A DNA stretch of 64,000 nt from Gloeopeniophorella convolvens (lineage: Eukaryota; Basidiomycota; Agaricomycetes; Russulales), in NCBI GenBank assembly GCA_022496205.1, contig WTXD01000067.1, forward strand, positions 1 to 64,000, in the 5' to 3' direction. The notes beneath the pieces were generated by a model. It searched no databases. It saw only the letters and a program-made list of their open reading frames with translations, and had not been told where the DNA came from. Below, piece by piece: positions 57,652 through 64,000 of this stretch. Position 1 is the stretch's first letter, and each line of letters begins with the position of its first letter. The position numbers and the translations under genes were made by a program.

Positions 57652-57959
57652 TTTCGTGCCTAACAGATCGGGTACATGCAATAAAAAAAGTCGAGTGACC
57701 CTCTACAAGGCCGGACGCATTTGGCTGTCAACTGTGTGTGGGGTTGCTTTAGTGGTGAGAAAGGAAAGGAACGGAACTGGTGCAGAGTCAGGTTGGAGTT
57801 TGCGGCCCTCGTACGCATCCATTTATCGCACCTAGACCTCCTTGGCGCCCTAGCTTTCAGTGATGACAAGACGCTAGTGGTGCATCCCATTCATACACAC
57901 CCGCCCCCTCCCCACGCACTCGAGCTCAAGTAGGTAGTAGGTACTGCTCGCGCGTGACT
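57652..57959. other. Spacer, partly duplicated from 54760-54860
   Basis: The first 85 bp continue the similarity to 54760-54860. The rest has only a short frame (57721-57933) without motif. Confidence 0.35.
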
Positions 57960-58160
57960 TTCACCTTCAGCTCAGCTATAAACCAGGCAGCAGGCTTTTC
58001 TGGAGCACTGGACGGTGTGCCTGGCGGGATAAATTACATCCTCTGGCTGTAGGACATGGATGCACTGTTGCGCACCGTTGCGCACTTGCACGGCGCGCAC
58101 AACCCGGACGCCGTGCCGGTGCACAGCGTTGACACGCGCGTGTTCCTCGGTGCCTCCTTT
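57960..58160 (+). repeat. Repeat pair member (partner 56165-56349)
   Basis: See partner. Here the piece also holds GGACATGGATGCACTGTTGCG, open for 38 codons, but the partner frame is different, so coding is not supported. Confidence 0.5.
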
Positions 58161-59258
58161 ACATACCCAGACTAGAGGAGCAACGGAGAAGGAAGAAAGA
58201 GGCGGTGTGTGCAGGTTAGGGAGGTTTGAGGTTGTCAGTGGTCGATCGAACTCCGAAAGGCGGACCGGCGTCCGTGCGCGGCTCCTACGGCAGCCTATAG
58301 CCACAGCTTACCCTTGCGCGCAGACTTAGAGTCCTCTTCCGTGCCGCCGCTGGAATAGGGGAGCAGGAAGCAGGGGGTACTTAGAAGCGACGAGACGAGA
58401 GACCACGAGCACGAGCACGTACCAGACCCGTGGTTACACCGGGAATAGCCGAACCTCTTCACCCTTCTCTCGAGGTCGCGCCCGGCGGCTACGTCGCACC
58501 CACCGCCACCCTTCTACGTAGGCTACCCAGTGCACACACTCACTACCATTCTGCGTTACCCGCCCCCATTTCTGTATCGCCGTCTCCCCTTGTCATCGCC
58601 TCACCCTGGTCCCCCGCCCCCTCCAAGTCTTAGTGAGGGCGCTTACTGGGTTTCCCTCGGGTAAAAACAGGCGCGCGTCAGCCATCTTGAACCCAACGTG
58701 CTGGCCGTGCTCTGGCGCTTGCACCGGCCCCTGTCCCTGCACCTTCCGGTTTGTGCGCCGCGAGCCTTGCGACTGACTGCGTGCGCACCTTAGAAGACGA
58801 CACGCGCACTCCTCAATACGCACGCGTCTATTGACCTCTCAGTCACCTGCTACGTTTTCTCGATCACGCTCGGCCCTTCCTTTTGGAATTATCTCGTCTG
58901 CTTGCAGCGACATATTGTCTCCGACCCACGGCCACGGCCCTCGCCTGCCAGTGGTCGTCTCGGCCCTTGCGTTGGTTCCCGCATTTGTACCTGTTGGAGT
59001 ACAATCTCGTTCGGCGACACGTCATGACATGTGACATCGCAGCAAGTATATAGTTGTATCGTAACTTGTACAGTGCCGTTTCTTCACGCGTTTGTAAGGA
59101 GCTCAGTCAAACGCGATTTTCCCCGCTGTGACAGTCACTCGCTTTTCACAACAGTACCCACTCAAATCTCGATGCCACTCGCGACCGCTCCTTTCTTGTC
59201 GACTTCTCGCCGTGTGTAACGCCCTTCTTCTACAGTCAACTACGGCTGACCGGGTCAC
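58161..59258. other. Spacer, no recognised gene
   Basis: No motif-bearing frame. The last 30 bp (GTCAACTACGGCTGACCGG) belong to the duplicated target discussed at 60240-60410. Confidence 0.3.
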
Positions 59259-59260
59259 TA

Positions 59261-59842
59261 CTATCAGTGGCGCGGTGTTCGCCACTAAGCGCCGGAGCGT
59301 ACAGTGTTCGCCACCTGGCCTTGCACGCCGCAAATCTGCACCGATTCCCTTTTTTTCTTCTGTATTATATGTGTATTAAATGCCTATCATTGTGTATGTA
59401 GTGCGACACTGAGGAGTGATCTGAATCTCTGAATATCTGCAATATACTGCTCAAATGCTGCAATCTTAGGCTTTATTAGCACCCTGCTATGTTACTGACA
59501 CTTCCGGTCATCCTAAAACTTCATAGCATCAATCAAAAGCATATATATATTCTCTATGCAATATTTCTGAGGTGAAAAACCTGTTGAATCCACCTTCAGA
59601 TGTAGATTCATCCGGGGTATGGGTAAGTGGCGAACACTGTACCCTTTCGTCCGGCATCGCTCTGGCATCATGGTAAATGTATTTCTTCACTCCAAACCAA
59701 GACGAGAAGACTATTATACATACGGAGTACCTTCTGGAGAGATTTCATGACACACAGTATCGATTTGGGTGAGATATTGCAAGTACAAAAGCATGCACCC
59801 CGTGCGCGCGGGCCGGGGTGGCGAACACCGCGCCACTGATAG
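59261..59842. mobile_element. Short TA-flanked DNA element 2, 582 bp
   Basis: Perfect 25-bp inverted ends starting CTATCAGTGGCGCGGTG, with TA at 59259-59260 and 59843-59844. The left end is itself a palindrome (AGTGGCG...CGCCACT). The inner word ACAGTGTTCGCCAC near 59300 is repeated inverted near 59625. Joining the flanks across one TA recreates the sequence found uninterrupted, in reverse, at 60328-60360. No coding region. Confidence 0.88.
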
Positions 59843-59844
59843 TA

Positions 59845-60239
59845 CCTCTGCGCGGGTCACTTGCCTAATCTGGCCGCAGATTACCATTTTTGGTAGCTCA
59901 GTCTCACACCGTGACCCGTGGACAGCTGCTGCACAGGGCGAGATAAACATTGCCAGAGGGCCTAACTCGAGTTCAGCTCGTCTGAAGTTGTAGCACACCT
60001 AACATAGAATTATAGAGACCTCAAAAATGACAACAATGTATGAATCAAATTGGAAAGAGCTACAATACATATGCTATAGCTGCCAGTACTAGGTAGCCGC
60101 TGGCAATTGAAAGAGCCGCTGTTGCCATGCTATCAGGTCTTGAACCGAGCCAACTCATCACTCCTTATTCCCTCTTTTAAAACCATGGCTGTATGAGCAA
60201 GAGCCATGCTTGAAAAGCAGCCTCGAGCATCCCATCAAA
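59845..60239. other. Spacer, no recognised gene
   Basis: Starts with the right half of the duplicated target sequence. No gene seen. Confidence 0.3.
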
Positions 60240-60410
60240 AAAACGAAGCCCTCGGCGATAAAGTTGTCGAAGCCAGGTCAACAGAGGCCAAGCGTGAGAC
60301 TGATTACCGGATTAGGCAGACCGTGACCCGCGCAGAGGTAGTGACCCGGTCAGCTGTAGTTGACTGTATCTGTTGCAACGCACAGCGTGTCTCTCCATTG
60401 CTCTCCAACC
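60240..60410 (-). repeat. Inverted paralogue of the target of element 2 (empty site)
   Basis: GTGACCCGCGCAGAGG-TA-GTGACCCGGTC at 60328-60356 equals the reverse complement of the two flanks of element 2 joined at TA. The match continues outwards (AGTTGACTG on one side, CTAATC and GAGACTGA on the other). Confidence 0.8.
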
Positions 60411-60795
60411 CCGCTGCACAAACTCGTCTAATCTCGCCCGTCACGCGTCATCAGGTACCGTCAACCGGTGGACGGCGCTCGCGCCGGTCCCTATATTTCA
60501 CATTCTATTTCCGTGCTTGCCCCGGCCCGATGCCTCGCCTCCCACCCCCGCTAATCTTGCACTCAGTCCTCAAGGCCTCAATATCAATACCAACGTCCCA
60601 CCGCTGCGTCATTCACATCTTCTTCAAGCGGTGCCTTGTGCTTGCGCCCAGCCCTCAGTGAGGCGTGGAGAGATGGCAACCCCGGGCCGGAGCGGGGATC
60701 GGTGGCTTTAGGAGACAGCGGCCGCCGTGCATGTTGTATCCGGCCAAATCCCGGCTCCGTCCTGCATACTTCTTGCGTCGGAATACCGGCATAGA
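60411..60795. other. Spacer, no recognised gene
   Basis: The plus-strand frame is proline- and cysteine-poor without motif. Nothing supported. Confidence 0.3.
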
Positions 60796-60797
60796 TA

Positions 60798-61510
60798 CTA
60801 TCGAAGGACCCTCAATGGGATGAATATCCCATTGAGTGTCCCGGGGGCTTATTTTTCATTCCCATGCTCTAAAACCCCGTATATACATTCTAGTATGCGA
60901 TTCCGATGCGTTCCCCAACTCTGAGATTTTTCTGTTCAAGGCTGAGTGTGCCAAAGCGAAGCCGAAATCGAGGTCAAAGGCCCCGCGAGAATGACCAGGC
61001 ACGCGTGATGGTGTCACGACCCATCACATCAACCGTGCTGCAGTGCTGCCGGAGGCAAGCGGTGATTGCACCGCCGTGTCGCTCGTGTCGCATTGCATGG
61101 CTGCGATTAGATTGCGATTTGTGCGGAGCTCGAACTCAAATGTCACACTTCAGCTCCTCCGGAGGGGCACGTCGCGTTCAAGCATCCTTGCTCACCCAGA
61201 CGCCACGGAAACCACGCAGATACATCAGAAATAACCTTAACACTACGTCTACCGAGTTTGAAGCACTCCCAGGGACTGATTCAGTGGTTCCTGACCAAAT
61301 AATGGTCAGATTTGTGTACCCTCAGATACATGATTTATTGTGCAGCAGGAAGTGCTCGGATTCATTTGTGATCGCACAGGACAGATTGAATGGTACTACA
61401 GAGCATTGGATTAAAGTTAAAAATATATCTGATGAGTAGTTGTTGAGCGATTCGTGGATCTGCGTTTCATCCCATTGAGGGTCCCATCCCATTGAGGGTC
61501 CTTCGATAGT
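60798..61510. mobile_element. Short TA-flanked DNA element 3, 713 bp
   Basis: Inverted ends CTATCGAAGGACCCTCAATG, with TA at 60796-60797 and 61511-61512. The left end contains GGACCCTCAATGGGA facing TCCCATTGAGTGTCC; the right end has TCCCATTGAGGGTCC twice in tandem. The plus-strand frame 60906-61439 is open for 177 codons and includes CRSCRIAWLRLDCDLCG, reminiscent of half a zinc cluster, but the matching part of element 1 does not keep that frame. Confidence 0.8.
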
Positions 61511-61512
61511 AA

Positions 61513-62168
61513 TATTTGTTTCATAGCCTTACATGCACCGTTCTCGAAACCACGCAATGCAGTCAGATGAAATTTGTGAAGTCAGCCGTGTACAGCTGTG
61601 CGTGCAGATCCAGACGCGTAGCGAGGCGACATGTTCCACCTGCGAGCCTGGCAATGTCTAGCGCATTGATCAGCAACAGGGCGGACACATCCCCTCATTT
61701 GTGTGTGGTCCTGGCGTCGGCTCCACGGAGACAGGTGCCCTCTCACGCTAGCTTTGTCTTCGACTTCCTCCATGGCTAACTGTCAATCAAGAGTGCGTTG
61801 CAACCGGAGATTGTGCGCACGTCCATACCAGCCACAGAGCCCAGGGGGATGCAAGAGGGTAAATGAGTGGCCCTCGCCACCCCTTTCGGACTTTTTTTAT
61901 CCCCAACAACCCCATGCCGTTATCATTACAGAACGGCCCGAGCCAGAGGAAGGACGCCGAGGGACGAGTGCCGCCTTGACGCCTCTGGGGTGGCAATGGC
62001 GGATCCCAGAGGTGCATAACTACGGCTCCAACGCTCGCGGCCAACATTCAACGTGGACAACGCGCCTCGCCTCCTGTGGGAGACAACAGCGCGAAGCAAA
62101 CGGGCAAATGTTGTTTAAAGGTTAGGTGTAAACGGCCGGTTTTTTCACCCTAGCGCCATCTTCCTCCC
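61513..62168. other. Spacer and promoter region of the gene at 62169
   Basis: A frame at 61703-62125 lacks motifs. TTTTTTCACCCTAGCGCCATC directly before the ATG at 62169 may be leader sequence. Confidence 0.3.
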
Positions 62169-63038
62169 ATGGCTGAGGCGCCACAGCCGTTCTCCCTGGC
62201 GGGACCTTCACTTCCTGCACCTCCTCAGGGAATATCTCCAACTCCGCCTCCTGACAAACACTGTGACCCCCAGTCCTGTACGGCCGATACGAGTCCTTCT
62301 GTTTCCTCTGAGAGAACGAGTGAGTTCATTTGACTTTTCGAACCTGTGACCACTGGCTGATGTATTTAACAGGCAACGCATCTCATGCTCTCCGCCGCCA
62401 CGACGACCTCTGGCAACTTCCATCCGCTTCCCCGGGCACAAAACAGGCCGGGGCTTCACTCCTGACTGTGTCAGAACTGTACTCGGACCTGGATTCAGAC
62501 CCGGGTCTTTCCCTTGTCCCTACCAAACCCACGGCCCTGCGGCCCATGCCTCACCCCTCTCTTGGATACATGGGCGCCTCAGAAAACAAGAGTAAGCTCA
62601 TGGTTTACAAATCCTCATGCCCCATTTGCTTACATTCCCCCCACAGCTCGTATTGGTTCTCCCACGGAAGGCGGTGTGGCCACCTCGGACAAAAAACTCT
62701 TGCAACATCTGAGGTCTGCACTGCAGCCCGCCGACCGGGAGCACGCCGAGCAACAAATTCTCAGGCTGCTTAACGATGGATGCCCTGGAATACCCATCAC
62801 AGCCTTCGTCAGCGTCGTTACCCTCTGCCCTGGCTGTGATCTCCTTATGGCCTCACACCTCATGGCCATTCACGACTGCTATTATGGACTTTCTGGCCGT
62901 GCGAGGAAGAGGACACGTCACAAGCCTCGTAAATCACGCTGCTCACCGACTCCCGCCAGGATGAAGGGAGAAAGGGGAGCAAAGCCTTCGACCTCCACCT
63001 CTTCAGATGGAGAAGATCAACTCTGTGATGAGGTGTAA
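62169..63038 (+). CDS. Small hypothetical protein, 253 residues, 3 exons
   Basis: Exons 62169-62319, 62373-62591 and 62647-63038 total 762 bases in phase, with introns of 53 and 55 bp (GTGAGT...ACAG and GTAAGC...ACAG). The N-terminal third is Pro/Ser-rich (MAEAPQPFSLAGPSLPAPP). Exon 3 has a helical stretch (KKLLQHLRSALQPADREHAE) and FVSVVTLCPGCDLLMASHL with a CPGC pair. The C-terminus is basic (RARKRTRHKPRKSR), suggesting nuclear location or nucleic-acid binding. It ends TSSDGEDQLCDEV. The stop TAA lies inside the five-base target duplication of the solo LTR that follows, so the original C-terminus may have been longer. I do not recognise the family. Confidence 0.6.
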
Positions 63039-63039
63039 C

Positions 63040-63524
63040 TGTTGGGACTGGACGTCCGTATTTCGTTTTGCTATTCGTTTCGTGGCGCGCGCGTGCGGAC
63101 AAACGCGCGCGCAGTCTGCTTTCGTTATGTTGACTTTACGACCCGGGCCGGCGGCCCGGGGTTTCGACTTGTGCTTTCGCGCACGTTTCGGCCTCGGTGT
63201 GAGGCCGATACCTTTATTTCCATTTGACCGATCGCTTTGGTACTGTACAGTTGTGACGGCCGGGGGTCAAGCCACTGTCTCCGAAAATTTCCTCCCTCAG
63301 TTCCGTGTCTACTAGAGCGCGCGAGACTGAGGTGAGCTATAGTACCGATATTGCTTGTATTCACTTGTACTTACTTGCCTAGATGGCGATTCTATCTGCT
63401 TAGGTGAATAAACCATCAGTTCCGTGTCTACTAGAGCGCGCGAGACTGAGACGGCGATTCTATCTGCTTAGAATCGCCCGCGCGCTTCCGAGAACCCACC
63501 CCTACCAGGTTATTTATTTCTACA
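63040..63524 (+). mobile_element. Solo LTR, family 1, 485 bp, with target duplication
   Basis: Starts TGTTGGGACTGGACG, ends TATTTCTACA, flanked by GTAAC at 63035-63039 and 63525-63529. Palindrome CCCGGGCCGGCGGCCCGGG at 63142-63160. It is longer than the 21561 copy because CAGTTCCGTGTCTACTAGAG through GAGACTGAG and GGCGATTCTATCTGCTTAG occur twice (63298 and 63417 regions). The first repeat is followed by GTGAGC and a later GCCTAG, which by chance or design look like an intron. Confidence 0.88.
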
Positions 63525-63756
63525 GTAACTTCCTACCGTAGCCTCTAGCGCTACACCTGGTTGCCCAAAGAATGCCAGCTATATACCTTGCCCTTCCCTA
63601 TCTTTCAGCCTTAAGGCCTACAGTCTGTTGTCACTTGCGTAGTTTTCAAGGCTTTCAGTATCTTGACGTCATCTATCTCAGTACACCTCCTGACCACCAC
63701 CGCCTTATGAATAGACTTTTAATTTCAGGGGCTCTCAAGCACATAGTGAATATTGG

Positions 63757-64000
63757 TGTTGCAATGACACTGTGTGTTCTCGTTCACTTATTATACGCCT
63801 CATATTCTATGTGTGCGCATGTGGACGTGAGCACACGCGCAGTCCTTTGTTTTCTTGTTAACTGAGTCGGAACTCATACTTCCACCCGGGCCGGCGGCCC
63901 GGGTCTCGACTCGTGCGTGCTCGCACCTGCAGCCTTACCGGCGCCCAGAATGGTGCCACCTCCTGCAGCTCGTGGACGTGGTACGCAAGTAGCACCTCCG
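63757..64000 (+). mobile_element. LTR, family 1 variant, cut by the window end
   Basis: Begins TGTTGCAATGACACTG and continues CCTCATATTCTATGTGTGCGC, as in the LTR at 36338. Palindrome CCCGGGCCGGCGGCCCGGG at 63885-63903. Whether it is solo or the left LTR of a full element cannot be seen. Confidence 0.6.

Noticed and set aside
60906..61439. Zinc-cluster transcription factor in element 3
   Set aside because: Only the second half of a zinc-cluster-like pattern is visible, and the matching interior of element 1 does not preserve the frame.
63040..63524. Intron inside the solo LTR (GTGAGC...GCCTAG)
   Set aside because: The signals flank a tandem duplication within an LTR with no reading frame on either side, so there is no reason to call splicing.
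1..64000. Telomere repeats or ribosomal RNA genes
   Set aside because: No TTAGGG/CCCTAA array and no recognisable rRNA stretch were seen, although the repeat content resembles subtelomeric DNA.

Overview
The window looks like chromosomal DNA of a filamentous basidiomycete (Agaricomycetes, perhaps a polypore; that rank is inference). Genes are cut by many 47-65 bp GT-AG introns (one is GC-AG), a 980-residue KDZ-type transposase is present, and the decayed genes (berberine-bridge-like FAD oxidase, probable formate dehydrogenase, MAM3/CNNM-like protein) resemble those of wood- and litter-decay fungi. It is gene-poor and transposon-rich, with few intact host genes.

Layout. 0-1 kb: an interrupted minus-strand FAD oxidase gene. 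1.83-11.50 kb: a complete 9,676-bp KDZ DNA transposon with 126-bp terminal inverted repeats and an exact 8-bp target duplication. It carries three reconstructable plus-strand genes: the transposase (10 exons), a 493-residue protein with a C-terminal membrane helix (4 exons) and a 573-residue charged protein (6 exons). 12.8 kb: a promoter plus first-exon relic, probably of formate dehydrogenase. 13.7-18.6 kb: two tandem paralogues of an unrecognised secreted protein, the first with one in-frame stop. 18.8 kb: a C-terminal relic of an FAD oxidase.

19-37 kb: diverged repeats, GC-rich spacer, solo LTRs, a short retroposon with a target duplication, and arrays of a 100-140 bp repeat. 37-39.4 kb: LINE reverse-transcriptase relics. 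39.8-41.7 kb: a multi-exon minus-strand gene sharing a small motif with the third KDZ gene. 42-53 kb: dispersed repeats, a frameshifted MAM3/CNNM-like pseudogene and two copies of a coding-like minus-strand segment. 53.9-61.5 kb: three short TA-flanked DNA elements, one with its empty site preserved nearby, plus a hairpin-rich minisatellite. 62.2-63.5 kb: a small intact three-exon gene with a solo LTR inserted at its stop codon. A second, partial LTR runs off the right end.

The genes do not form a pathway. The only coherent multi-gene unit is the KDZ element, whose two accessory proteins I could not assign to a known family. They are the best candidate for something undescribed. All exon models come from splice signals, reading-frame phase and comparison of copies inside the window; nothing was searched against a database.
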